Assembly: GCF_900115865.1 (NCBI RefSeq)
Contig: NZ_FOXY01000001.1
Location: 1 to 64,000 of the forward strand
Direction of reading: 5' to 3'
Length of the DNA stretch: 64,000 nt
Origin: Donghicola eburneus
Lineage (GTDB): Bacteria; Pseudomonadota; Alphaproteobacteria; Rhodobacterales; Rhodobacteraceae
The notes under the pieces were generated by a model. It saw nothing but the letters and a program-made list of their open reading frames with translations, searched no databases and was not told where the DNA came from. Every line of letters begins with the position of its first letter. Within the stretch, counting starts at the first letter, position 1. Shown in pieces: positions 41,864 through 50,231 of this stretch. A program made the position numbers and the translations under genes.

Positions 41864-43177
41864 ATGCCGGGGCTCAGCTTTACGCTGCCGCATTGGTTGT
41901 ACTGGATCGGCCTGATCGGTTTTCCGATCATCGCGATGATTTTGTCGCGCCGTCCCCAGCCAACACAGAAACGTTTTACCTTGCCGCTTGGTTACATGAT
42001 CGCTGTGACGGGCGGTATTCTTGGCTTGCATCGGTTCTATCTCAAAAGCCTGTGGGGACTGGTGTACCTGCCAGTCTTTCTCTTCATTCTCTACGCAAAC
42101 GCGCAGACCCATGACGCGCGGACCATTCTCTCGGGTTTCGAAAACGAGTTGCGCGTTGCGCAGCGGGTTCTGGACCGCGAAGAAGGTCGCGTCACCGAAG
42201 CCAGAGAGGGTCTGGCAGAATTGCAGGCTGCCGTTGCGGCCGCTGAAGAAGGCTCTTTTGCCAAAAAGTCGGCAGAGCGCCGTTTGACCCGCGCAGAAGA
42301 TACAATTTCCAAGGGCGAAGAGCGCCTCGAAGAGGCACGCGCGACACTGGACACTATGACACCCGAGCGTGATGCCGCAGCGGCCACGCGGCAGTCATGG
42401 GACAACTCTGCGGGCTACGCGTTCTATTTGTTGCTCGCTCTTTTGGCGGTGGATTTGGTGCTGTTGCCGGGACTGGTGCGCCGCGCCAATGCGCAACTGC
42501 CCCGCGAAGAGGAAATCTCTGAAGCGGAAAAAGCGCTTGCTGCCGCCGAGGCGGAAGAAGGCCCCAAGAAAGACAAGGACTACGCCGAAAATTGGATCGA
42601 CCGTCTCTCGCTCTTTTGCGGGGAATTCGTCTCATACTGGGCTGTGATCGCGGTCTTTGTGTACTACTACGAAGTGATCGCGCGCTACGTCTTTGGCTCG
42701 CCTACCAACTGGGCCCACGAGGCGATGTACCTGATGTTCGGGATGCAATACCTGATCGCAGGCGCCTATGCGATGCTGACCGAAAGCCACGTGCGCGTGG
42801 ATATTTTCTATGCGCCGATGTCCCGACCGAAAAAAGCTTGGGTCGATTTGGTGACCTCGATCTTTTTCTTCATCTTTGCGGGCACCTTGCTTGTCACAAG
42901 CTGGATCTTTGCCATGGACGCGATTGCCGTGCCTTCGGGGAATTCGGTCGTCTCGGACTGGGCACGAGGCCAGATCGGCCTTGGCGAGATGTTCGGCGGA
43001 ATGGGACTGAACCAGTGGACCGATCCCAATATTCGCTGGGGTGAAATCAGCTTCAACGAATGGGAAGTTCCGCTCTGGCCGATGAAGTGGGTCATGGTGA
43101 TGGGCGGCCTGCTGCTGGTCCTGCAGGGCATCTCGAAACTGTCGAAAGACATCCGTGAAATTGCGCGGGGGAACTGA
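41864..43177 (+). CDS. TRAP small permease (DctQ) with N-terminal TM2-like and coiled-coil extension
   Basis: A 437-residue protein, more than twice the usual DctQ length (160-200). Residues 1-80 carry two or three helices with GGILGLHRFYL, a TM2-domain-like motif. Residues about 88-168 are a charged coiled coil (ELRVAQRVLDREEGRVTEAR, shortened). Another helix (185-205) and an acidic linker follow. The DctQ core starts at about 243 with NWIDRLSLFCGEFVSYWAV, then EVIARYVFGSPTNWAHEAMY and HVRVDIFYAPMS. The start has GAGG 6 bases upstream. It works with the DctM protein 3 bp downstream. Confidence 0.85.
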   Translation: MPGLSFTLPHWLYWIGLIGFPIIAMILSRRPQPTQKRFTLPLGYMIAVTGGILGLHRFYLKSLWGLVYLPVFLFILYANAQTHDARTILSGFENELRVAQRVLDREEGRVTEAREGLAELQAAVAAAEEGSFAKKSAERRLTRAEDTISKGEERLEEARATLDTMTPERDAAAATRQSWDNSAGYAFYLLLALLAVDLVLLPGLVRRANAQLPREEEISEAEKALAAAEAEEGPKKDKDYAENWIDRLSLFCGEFVSYWAVIAVFVYYYEVIARYVFGSPTNWAHEAMYLMFGMQYLIAGAYAMLTESHVRVDIFYAPMSRPKKAWVDLVTSIFFFIFAGTLLVTSWIFAMDAIAVPSGNSVVSDWARGQIGLGEMFGGMGLNQWTDPNIRWGEISFNEWEVPLWPMKWVMVMGGLLLVLQGISKLSKDIREIARGN

Positions 43178-43180
43178 GCT

Positions 43181-44536
43181 ATGGGTATCGAAATCGAGAT
43201 TGCGTGGCTCACGCTGATCATGTTCGGCAGCCTCTTGGCGCTGCTGATGGCGGGTCTGCCGCTGGCCTTTGTGACGGGTGGTCTGGCTTGCGTGTTTCTG
43301 TTCATCCTCGGGGATGCGCGGGCGCTGAATATTGTGCCCTCGCGGATCTTCCCGCTGATGACGAACTACCAGCTGTCGGCCATTCCGCTGTTTATCTTTA
43401 TGGCGGCCATGCTCGAAAGGGCAGGGATCATCAACGACATGTTCGATGTGATCTACAAGGTCATGGGCGGGCTCAAAGGCGGCCTTGCGGCGGCAACCAT
43501 CATCGCGTCTACCATTCTGGCGGCGATGGTCGGCGTCATCGGCGCGGCGGTGGTAACCATGGGGATCATCGCGCTGCCTGCCATGCTCAAGCGGCACTAC
43601 GACCCCAAGATCGCCATGGGCTCTATCATGGCTGGGGGCACTCTGGGCATCCTGATCCCGCCGTCGATCCTTGCCATCATCTACGCTGTGGTGGCCGAGC
43701 AATCGGTGGGCGAGCTGTTCATCGGCGCTGTCATTCCCGGCCTACTGCTGTCGGGGATGTACATGATGTACGTGGTCGTCCGCAGCTACATTAACCCTGC
43801 TCTTGGTCCGGCCATTCCGGTAGACGAGCGTGTAAGCAATGCCGAGAAACTGCGTCTGGTTGGCAAGATGGCCGCACCCATCACGTTGGTGGTCGTGGTG
43901 CTGGGGATCATCTTTTCTGGCGTGGCAACTCCGGTCGAGGCTGCGGGGATCGGCACTTTTGGCGCATTCATTGTGGCGGCGATTCATCGGAAGCTGGACT
44001 GGCCCACAGTCCGCGAAGCTTGTGTGACCACGCTCAAGGCATCTGCCATGGTCATCTGGATCATGTTTGGCGCGACCATCTTTGTGGGACTGTACGTGCT
44101 CGAAGGGGGACAGCAGTTCGTGCAAGAGTCATTGGCGGCCACAGGTTTGGGTCCGTGGGGCATTCTGATCCTGATGCAGATCCTGCTGGTGATCTTGGGT
44201 ATGTTCCTTGATTGGGTTGGCATTCTACTGCTCTGTGTCCCGATCTTTGTGCCGATCATCAAGGCGCTCGGCGCGCAGGCCTTTGGTCTGGAAACGCCCG
44301 AGGATTTGGTGCTGTGGTTCGGGGTTCTTTACCTCGTGAACATGCAGATGTCGTTCCTGTCGCCGCCCTTTGGCTACGCATTGTTCTATCTGCGGGGCGT
44401 TGCACCGCCCGAGATTCCGATGAGCGATATCTTCAAGTCGGCACTGCCGTTCCTGTTCTTGCAGATCGTGGGCTTGGTGCTCTGCATGGTCTTTCCGCAG
44501 ATTGTCACGTGGCTGCCACGGTTGGTCTACGGCTAA
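43181..44536 (+). CDS. TRAP large permease (DctM family)
   Basis: A 451-residue integral membrane protein with about 12 helices. Typical DctM segments are LLALLMAGLPLAFVTGGLA, IPLFIFMAAMLERAGI, GVIGAAVVTMGIIALPAMLK and GGTLGILIPPSILAIIYAVV. It forms the sodium-driven transport channel with DctQ. The stop is followed by a strong terminator. Confidence 0.9.
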   Translation: MGIEIEIAWLTLIMFGSLLALLMAGLPLAFVTGGLACVFLFILGDARALNIVPSRIFPLMTNYQLSAIPLFIFMAAMLERAGIINDMFDVIYKVMGGLKGGLAAATIIASTILAAMVGVIGAAVVTMGIIALPAMLKRHYDPKIAMGSIMAGGTLGILIPPSILAIIYAVVAEQSVGELFIGAVIPGLLLSGMYMMYVVVRSYINPALGPAIPVDERVSNAEKLRLVGKMAAPITLVVVVLGIIFSGVATPVEAAGIGTFGAFIVAAIHRKLDWPTVREACVTTLKASAMVIWIMFGATIFVGLYVLEGGQQFVQESLAATGLGPWGILILMQILLVILGMFLDWVGILLLCVPIFVPIIKALGAQAFGLETPEDLVLWFGVLYLVNMQMSFLSPPFGYALFYLRGVAPPEIPMSDIFKSALPFLFLQIVGLVLCMVFPQIVTWLPRLVYG

Positions 44537-44562
44537 CTGACAGACCCAAACAGTTTTAGTGA

Positions 44563-44590
44563 GCGGGGTGCCGAAAGGTGCCCCGCTTTT
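44563..44590 (+). terminator. Terminator of TRAP operon
   Basis: Arms GCGGGGTGCC and GGTGCCCCGC close a GAAA tetraloop (two G-U pairs), followed by TTTTATATTT. It runs up to the 3' end of the convergent ArsR gene and may serve both. Confidence 0.82.
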
Positions 44591-44921
44591 ATATTTCCGC
44601 CACTACGCCCAACTCGACACGAAGCCACTCTAGATAGCCGCTGATCGCGGTCTCATCCCGCTTGCAATAAGACCACTTCATGTGGCGCTGCACGGTGATG
44701 AAACCGGCTTGCTTCAGGATGTCGAGATGACGGCTGGCGGTGGGTTGCGAGACGCCCAATGCCTCGGCGATCAAGGTCATGCATACGCCGAACTCCGCAG
44801 GGTCCGCCGACCACTGGTCGCCGAAATGGTCTGCCGGACGGGCCAGCAGGTGCAAAATCTTTAGCCGCTGTTCGCTCGCCATTGATTTGATTTGTGTTGA
44901 TCGCTCCATGACGGCAATCAT
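44589..44921 (-). CDS. ArsR-family transcriptional regulator
   Basis: A 110-residue winged-helix protein. The recognition helix region is MTLIAEALGVSQPTASRHLDILKQAGFI. It lacks the CxC metal site of ArsR/SmtB (one Cys in FGVCM, one in YCKRD), so a metal ligand is not evident. A second ATG at 44909 is an equally possible start. It is divergent from the hydrolase gene with a 36-bp gap that holds a near-palindrome, which suggests it represses that gene and itself. Confidence 0.8.
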   Translation of the reverse strand: MIAVMERSTQIKSMASEQRLKILHLLARPADHFGDQWSADPAEFGVCMTLIAEALGVSQPTASRHLDILKQAGFITVQRHMKWSYCKRDETAISGYLEWLRVELGVVAEI

Positions 44922-44922
44922 A

Positions 44923-44938
44923 TAGTTAATTAGCTAAA
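44923..44938. promoter_or_regulatory. Near-palindrome between ArsR and hydrolase genes
   Basis: TAGTTAATTAGCTA (44924-44937) matches its own reverse complement at 12 of 14 positions, and includes the perfect octamer TTAGCTAA. It covers the only space for both promoters, fitting an ArsR operator. Confidence 0.4.
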
Positions 44939-44957
44939 TGACAATGCGAGTCGGACG

Positions 44958-45770
44958 ATGCTTGATCTGCCCAACACATCCTTGATCGAAGGCAACGCTA
45001 TTCGGTGGGGTCAAATAGGGGCGGGGCCGCCCTTGGTCGCGATCCACGGCACGCCGTTCTCGTCGCAGGTCTGGCGGCGGATTGTGCCGCATCTTTGTGA
45101 TCGGCGGACGGTCTATTATTTCGACCTCGCGGGTTATGGGCAGTCAGAAATGAGGGCGGATCAGGATGTCTCGTTAGGAGTGCAGAACAGGATTCTGGCA
45201 GGTCTGCTGCAGGAGTGGGGGCTAGAGCGGCCCGACATCCTTGCCCATGATTTTGGCGGCGCGACTGCCTTGCGTGGCTATTATTTGGACGGTCTGCGCT
45301 ATGCGTCCCTGACCATTTTCGACGCAGTGGCGTTGGCGCCGTGGGGCTCGCCCTTTGTGCAGCATGTGCGTCAGCACGAGGCTGCGTTTGCGGGGATGCC
45401 AGCCTACATGCACGACGCCCTATTGCGGGCGTATCTGCAAACAGCTGCTCACGTTCCCCTGTCCGAAGAGGCGCTACAGATCTACGCGGCCCCTTGGACG
45501 GGGCCCGTGGGGCAGCCCGCCTTCTACCGCCAGATTGTCCAGATGGATCAACGCTTTACCGACGAGGTTGAAGGTCTTTATGACCGCATGGACTGCCCTG
45601 TGACCGTTCTGTGGGGGGCCGAGGATGGGTGGATCCCGATGGCCAAGGGCCAAGAGTTGGCCAGCCGTCTCACCGCCCGCCCGATGACCCCGATCCCAAA
45701 CGCAGGGCACTTGGTCCAAGAGGACGCCCCAGAGGCCATCGTCGCTGCGGTTTTGCGTACGATTGCCTAG
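44958..45770 (+). CDS. Alpha/beta hydrolase with Asp nucleophile (epoxide hydrolase / dehalogenase-like)
   Basis: A 270-residue alpha/beta-hydrolase. The oxyanion loop is HGTPFSS (His30). The nucleophile position holds Asp98 in AHDFGGATA instead of Ser, as in epoxide hydrolases, haloalkane dehalogenases and fluoroacetate dehalogenases. A candidate acid is in LWGAEDGWIP, and the base His is in NAGHLVQ. It probably opens an epoxide or removes a halide; which one cannot be decided. Divergent ArsR-type regulator upstream. Confidence 0.82.
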   Translation: MLDLPNTSLIEGNAIRWGQIGAGPPLVAIHGTPFSSQVWRRIVPHLCDRRTVYYFDLAGYGQSEMRADQDVSLGVQNRILAGLLQEWGLERPDILAHDFGGATALRGYYLDGLRYASLTIFDAVALAPWGSPFVQHVRQHEAAFAGMPAYMHDALLRAYLQTAAHVPLSEEALQIYAAPWTGPVGQPAFYRQIVQMDQRFTDEVEGLYDRMDCPVTVLWGAEDGWIPMAKGQELASRLTARPMTPIPNAGHLVQEDAPEAIVAAVLRTIA

Positions 45771-45838
45771 TTGGCGGGCGGGCGAGTTAATTTCTTTGTG
45801 ATTTGACCAATCGCGGGTCGATGCCGGACGCTTTCACT

Positions 45839-46633
45839 ATGCATCGACATTTCGCCTTTCTATCCGCCGCGTGGCTGGCGCTGCCTGCACAGGCTCAAAC
45901 CATAGAGGTCGACCTAGAGCTGGTTCTCATGGTCGATGTGTCCCGCTCGATGACCCAGAACGAGTTGGAGATCCAGCGGCAGGGATATGCGGCTGCGCTT
46001 CGGTCTGCTGGCGTGTATGCGGCGGTGCGCTCGGGTCTTCTGCAAAAGGTGGCGCTCAGCTACGTCGAATGGGCTGGATCGCAGAATGTGATCATCGACT
46101 GGACTGTGATTGAGAGCCAAGAGGATCTGAACGGCTTTGCCGACACGCTGCTGAATTCCTTTACGATTGGGCAGCGCCGGACCTCGATCTCGGAGGCGTT
46201 GTCGTTCGGGGCAGAGTTCATCCAGTCCAATTCATACGAGGGCATGCGCAAAGTCATCGATATCTCTGGCGATGGCCCAAACAATCAAGGCCGTCCGGTC
46301 GTCCCAACGCGTGATGCCGTGGTTGCCGAAGGGATCGTGATCAACGGCCTACCGCTCATGACTAAAGAGGGCATGGGCACCCAATGGCATCTCGACAATC
46401 TGGATTACTACTACGAAACCTGCGTGATCGGCGGGCCTGGTTCCTTTGTGATCCCCGTCCTGAATTGGGAGGATTTCGCCGAAGCGGTGCGCCGCAAACT
46501 GGTGTTGGAAATCGCGTCCTTGCCCATGACCGAGGTTGTGCAACCAATCCAGTACGCCTTGCGTGATCCGTCCGATTGCCTCGTCGGCGAAAAGATTTGG
46601 GAGCAGCGTAGAATGGATTGGGCACAGCCCTGA
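45839..46633 (+). CDS. DUF1194 exported von Willebrand factor A-like protein
   Basis: About 264 residues from ATG 45839, which starts a signal peptide (HRHFAFLSAAWLALPAQAQT); the frame is open to 45803 but upstream residues do not look like a leader. The mature part begins with the vWA beta strand VDLELVLMVDVSRSM, carrying the metal-binding DxSxS. It continues with QRRTSISEALSFGAEF and KVIDISGDGPNNQG, typical of DUF1194. The function is unknown; it probably binds a divalent cation and a protein ligand in the periplasm. Confidence 0.83.
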   Translation: MHRHFAFLSAAWLALPAQAQTIEVDLELVLMVDVSRSMTQNELEIQRQGYAAALRSAGVYAAVRSGLLQKVALSYVEWAGSQNVIIDWTVIESQEDLNGFADTLLNSFTIGQRRTSISEALSFGAEFIQSNSYEGMRKVIDISGDGPNNQGRPVVPTRDAVVAEGIVINGLPLMTKEGMGTQWHLDNLDYYYETCVIGGPGSFVIPVLNWEDFAEAVRRKLVLEIASLPMTEVVQPIQYALRDPSDCLVGEKIWEQRRMDWAQP

Positions 46634-47368
46634 TCACACCCAGCCAGTCGCGAGCCTTGTCTCCCACCAGTCATGGTCGTTGTCATGCGCCATCGCAATC
46701 ATGCGGGCCGGATCATAGGGCACCGAGCGAAAGGTCACGTCCCAACCTTGCCTTGTCTGTTCCGCAATGGCGTAAGAGGCGTTCGGCGAGCCTGTCTGCA
46801 TTTCGTGATAATACGGCGCGTCGTCCTTATAGGCCGGACAGCCGACGCTGCCGGGGTTCAGTATTGTGCGCCCGTCCGGCAGACGAACGCAGCGCGGTAT
46901 GTGAGTGTGCGCGCACAGGATCAGGCTTGCCTTGATCCCTGCGGCTTGAGGTTCGATTTCCGGCAAGGTGGCAGGCCTGACAGACCCGTCAGGGGACACA
47001 TGCTCGAGCCAATAGGTCAAATCGTCTGTGGGTGTCGCGTGGCACAAGAAGATATCCCCAAGCGTCCGTGTCGCGGGCAAGCCACGCAGCCAGTCGATGT
47101 GGTCAGCCAAGAGTTGAGCAGAGGAAATGCGTTCTAGCGTGTCCATCTCTTCTGCCGGCGTTTCGATCAGCCAGCGGTCGTGGTTCCCGCGGATCGACGG
47201 GAAATCACGGGCCAGCAGCAGTTCAGCGGTCCCAGCGGCATCCATCGGTCCGCTGAAGTGGTCGCCAAGGTTGACCGCCTGCGTGATCTCTTGCCGATCC
47301 ATGTCGTTCAAAACCGCCCTCAAGGCGTCTGAGTTTCCGTGGATATCGGCGATGACAGCAAGTTTCAC
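46634..47368 (-). CDS. Metallophosphoesterase (calcineurin-like, YfcE/ApaH-type fold)
   Basis: A 244-residue enzyme with all phosphoesterase motifs: DIHGN (residues 8-12), NLGDHFSGP, RGNHD, CHATPTDD and CAHTHIP. These bind two metal ions. The group hydrolyses phosphodiesters or phosphomonoesters; the substrate is unknown. The stop codon abuts the stop of the convergent DUF1194 gene with no gap. Confidence 0.86.
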   Translation of the reverse strand: MKLAVIADIHGNSDALRAVLNDMDRQEITQAVNLGDHFSGPMDAAGTAELLLARDFPSIRGNHDRWLIETPAEEMDTLERISSAQLLADHIDWLRGLPATRTLGDIFLCHATPTDDLTYWLEHVSPDGSVRPATLPEIEPQAAGIKASLILCAHTHIPRCVRLPDGRTILNPGSVGCPAYKDDAPYYHEMQTGSPNASYAIAEQTRQGWDVTFRSVPYDPARMIAMAHDNDHDWWETRLATGWV

Positions 47369-47431
47369 ATGGGCCTCCTGTGCGCTTGGGACTGCCGGAC
47401 ATTCTAACAGCCCCGCACCAACGGGCCGCGA

Positions 47432-47827
47432 TTATTTGTAGCGGCCGGCGCGCTGTAGCACCTCAATCTCGTAACCGTCGGGGTCTTGCACAAAGAAGAA
47501 GCGTGCGATCACTTCGCCACCGGGTGCGAAATCGACCAGCTTGCGGGGGGACAGGCCTTCGGCTTCGAAACGGGCGTGCTCTGCGGCAGCATCTTCGACT
47601 GACACAGCAAGGTGGCCGTAGCCGTTGCCCAGATCGTAGGGCTCGCTCTGGCTTTTGTTGACGGTCAGTTTCAGTTCGAAGTCGGACTCGGGATTGCTCA
47701 GGTAGACAAGCGTGAAATCGGCAAAGTCCAGACGGTCAGCCACGGTCAGGCCAAACGCTTTTTCATAGAAGGCAACCGCGCGTTCTTCGTTCAGTACGCG
47801 GATCATCGAATGGATGGCTTTGGCCAT
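47432..47827 (-). CDS. gloA: Glyoxalase I (lactoylglutathione lyase), second copy
   Basis: A 131-residue VOC enzyme about 70 percent identical by eye to the product of 16163-16558, same length and same N-terminus. Metal ligands: His in AIHSM, Glu in FELKLT, His in YGHLAVS and Glu in YEIEVLQR. This stand-alone copy is probably the housekeeping enzyme of methylglyoxal detoxification, while the other belongs to a dehydrogenase operon. Confidence 0.86.
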   Translation of the reverse strand: MAKAIHSMIRVLNEERAVAFYEKAFGLTVADRLDFADFTLVYLSNPESDFELKLTVNKSQSEPYDLGNGYGHLAVSVEDAAAEHARFEAEGLSPRKLVDFAPGGEVIARFFFVQDPDGYEIEVLQRAGRYK

Positions 47828-48026
47828 GGGGCGGGTCCTTTGTTTTGGGTCGTGTTGCGCGCACCCTACGCAGACACGCGCCCAAGGGCCACCCGTGCCT
47901 CCGCGCTCGGGCTATTTCTTTTTTCCGCGATTTCAATAGGCTGACCTGTGCGGGACGCAATATGATCAAATTGTATGACAAGCGGCGGGCGTCTGTTAGG
48001 GTGGCAGCTTGCAAGGGGGGCATTCC

Positions 48027-48911
48027 ATGACCGCACTCACTGAAAAGTCTGTCGATACCGCCGCCGTGGGGATCACCCTGATGACGATCGGCGTGGCCAG
48101 TCTGTGTGTCAGTGATGCCATGGCCAAGACGTTGACCCAGCACTATGCACCGATCCAGATCATGTTCTTGCGCAATCTGATTGCGCTGCCTTTTGCCATC
48201 CTGATCGCGTGGCGCATGGGCGGTGCAGGAGCCTTGCGATCGCGCACGCCCATGGCGCATCTCTTGCGCGGCATCCTATGGATCGGAGCGACGGTCCTGT
48301 TCTTTACCAGCATCCGGTATCTGGGGCTGGCCGAGGCGACAGCGCTCATTTTTGTCGCCCCACTTTTCATCACAGCGATCTCGGCTGTGTTCCTCAAGGA
48401 GCAAGTGGGCTGGCGGCGATGGTCTGCCGTGCTGGTCGGTTTTGCGGGCGTTCTGGTGATCGTACGGCCGGGCACGGCGGCGTTCGAACTGGTCATGCTG
48501 TTGCCCGTTGCCACCGCCTTTGTCTACGCCCTGCTGATGCTGAGCGCGCGTTTCGTCGACAGCGCCGAGAGTGTGTGGACCCTGCTGCTGTATCTCACTG
48601 GTGCTGGGGTGGTGCTGAGTGCGGGGATCGTGCCGTTCTTTTGGCAAGCCGTGCGGGCCGAGGATCTGTGGCTCTTTGCAGGCATCGCGCTGTTTGGCAC
48701 AGCTGGAATGACCCTGATGACACAAGCGTTCCGGCTGGCCCCGGCGGCAGTGGTGGCACCGCTCGATTATACAGCACTGGTCTGGGCCACGGGCCTGGGC
48801 TGGCTGTTCTGGAACGAGGTGCCGGACAGAGTAACCTTTGTCGGGGCGGGGATCATTATCCTGAGCGGTGTCTTTACCATCTTGCGGGAACGTAAGTCGG
48901 ACAGCGACTAA
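48027..48911 (+). CDS. EamA/DMT family transporter
   Basis: About 294 residues and ten helices in two EamA repeats. Segments include LCVSDAMAKTLTQHYAP, FLRNLIALPFAILIAWRMG, LAEATALIFVAPLFITAIS and LAPAAVVAPLDYTALVWAT, typical of RhaT/YdcZ-like S-adenosylmethionine or metabolite exporters of alphaproteobacteria. ATG 48027 follows AAGGGGGG; an earlier in-frame start at 48009 would include the ribosome site. Substrate unknown. Confidence 0.86.
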   Translation: MTALTEKSVDTAAVGITLMTIGVASLCVSDAMAKTLTQHYAPIQIMFLRNLIALPFAILIAWRMGGAGALRSRTPMAHLLRGILWIGATVLFFTSIRYLGLAEATALIFVAPLFITAISAVFLKEQVGWRRWSAVLVGFAGVLVIVRPGTAAFELVMLLPVATAFVYALLMLSARFVDSAESVWTLLLYLTGAGVVLSAGIVPFFWQAVRAEDLWLFAGIALFGTAGMTLMTQAFRLAPAAVVAPLDYTALVWATGLGWLFWNEVPDRVTFVGAGIIILSGVFTILRERKSDSD

Positions 48912-49002
48912 ACGCTTGGCGCGCAAGCCTGCTATTTCATGACTTGCGCCAAGCGGGCCCTATGCGCGTAGGATGGCCTGAAGCCCCCGCCCGAGGTTTG
49001 CC

Positions 49003-50223
49003 ATGCTGTATGTTCTACGCAATCGCACCTATTTGCATCTGTTCCTTTCGCAGGTAGTCACCCTGCTTGGCACGGGTCTGGCGACTGTCGCCTTGGGGCT
49101 CTTGGCCTATGATCTGGCAGGGGGCGGGGCCGCAATGGTTCTGGGCACCGTTTTCACAATCAAGATGATCGCCTATGTCGGAATAGCCCCTGTCGCTGGG
49201 GCCTTTGTCGGGACGTGGGATCGCAAAAAACTGTTGGTGGGTCTGAGCCTGATCCGAGCACTGACCGCCGCATGCCTGCCCTTTGTCACCGAGGTTTGGC
49301 AGATTTACGGCCTGATCTTTGTCATGCAGTCGGCCTCGGCTGCTTATACGCCGACGTTCCAAGCCACGATCCCCGATGTTCTGCCGGACGAGGCGCAGTA
49401 CACGCGCGCACTGTCATTGTCGCGACTGGCCCATGATCTCGAGAATATTGCGAGCCCGACCATCGCCGCGCTGCTGTTGATGGTGGTTTCGTCGAACGGG
49501 CTGTTCTGGGGAACGACGGCTGGTTTTCTGGGCGCAGCGGTGCTGGTGCTGACGACCGCTTTGCCCATCGCTACGGCGACACCACAGCGCAGCGTGTACG
49601 AGCGCACCACGCGCGGTATCAGGATGTATTTGCAGACCCCTCGGTTACGAGGGCTGTTGGCCTTGAATTTAACGGCTGCTGCGGCGGGCGCGATGGTTCT
49701 GATCAATTCGGTGGTTTTGGTGCGCGGCGTGCTGGGTTTAGATGAACAGGCGCTGGCGTGGACGATGTTCGCCTATGGGGCGGGGTCTATGCTCGCGGCT
49801 TTGGCGTTGCCGCGTGTGCTGGACCGCATGACAGACCGTCCAGTGATGCTGCTGGGGGCTGGGCTAATGATCGCTGCGCTCTTGGCACTTGCTGCGGTTA
49901 TCATGATATCGGAGCTGAGTTGGGCCGCGCTTCTTGGCGGCTGGCTGCTAAGCGGTTTGGGCTGGGCCTGCGTTCAGACGCCATCGGGCCGATTGCTGCG
50001 CCGGTCGGCGGGATCGGCGGATCGGCCCGCGCTATTTGCGGCGCAGTTTGCGTTGTCCCATGCCTGCTGGTTGATCTGCTACCCCTTGGCGGGCTGGTTG
50101 ATGTCGGGGTTCGGGGCGGTGACGGCCTTGGTCGGGCTCGCGAGCGTTGCAATCATCGGCGTCGCTTTGGCGCTACGTTTATGGCCCGCCGTGCCGAAGC
50201 CTGCGGTGCAGGATAAGGTTTAG
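49003..50223 (+). CDS. MFS transporter (MFS_3 / enterobactin exporter-like)
   Basis: A 406-residue protein with 12 helices. The N-terminus FLSQVVTLLGTGLATVALGL and the loop GTWDRKKLLVGLSLIRALTA match the MFS_3 group of EntS-like exporters. The middle segment GTTAGFLGAAVLVL and VYERTTRGIRMYLQTPRLRG is also typical. Convergent with the next gene (8-bp gap). Substrate unknown; an exporter of small hydrophobic compounds is likely. Confidence 0.82.
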   Translation: MLYVLRNRTYLHLFLSQVVTLLGTGLATVALGLLAYDLAGGGAAMVLGTVFTIKMIAYVGIAPVAGAFVGTWDRKKLLVGLSLIRALTAACLPFVTEVWQIYGLIFVMQSASAAYTPTFQATIPDVLPDEAQYTRALSLSRLAHDLENIASPTIAALLLMVVSSNGLFWGTTAGFLGAAVLVLTTALPIATATPQRSVYERTTRGIRMYLQTPRLRGLLALNLTAAAAGAMVLINSVVLVRGVLGLDEQALAWTMFAYGAGSMLAALALPRVLDRMTDRPVMLLGAGLMIAALLALAAVIMISELSWAALLGGWLLSGLGWACVQTPSGRLLRRSAGSADRPALFAAQFALSHACWLICYPLAGWLMSGFGAVTALVGLASVAIIGVALALRLWPAVPKPAVQDKV

Positions 50224-50231
50224 GGCGCGTC

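Noticed and set aside
42632-43702. A long minus-strand frame antisense to the TRAP permeases
   Set aside because: Shadow of high-G+C membrane protein genes; His/Arg/Asp-rich with no membrane or domain features.
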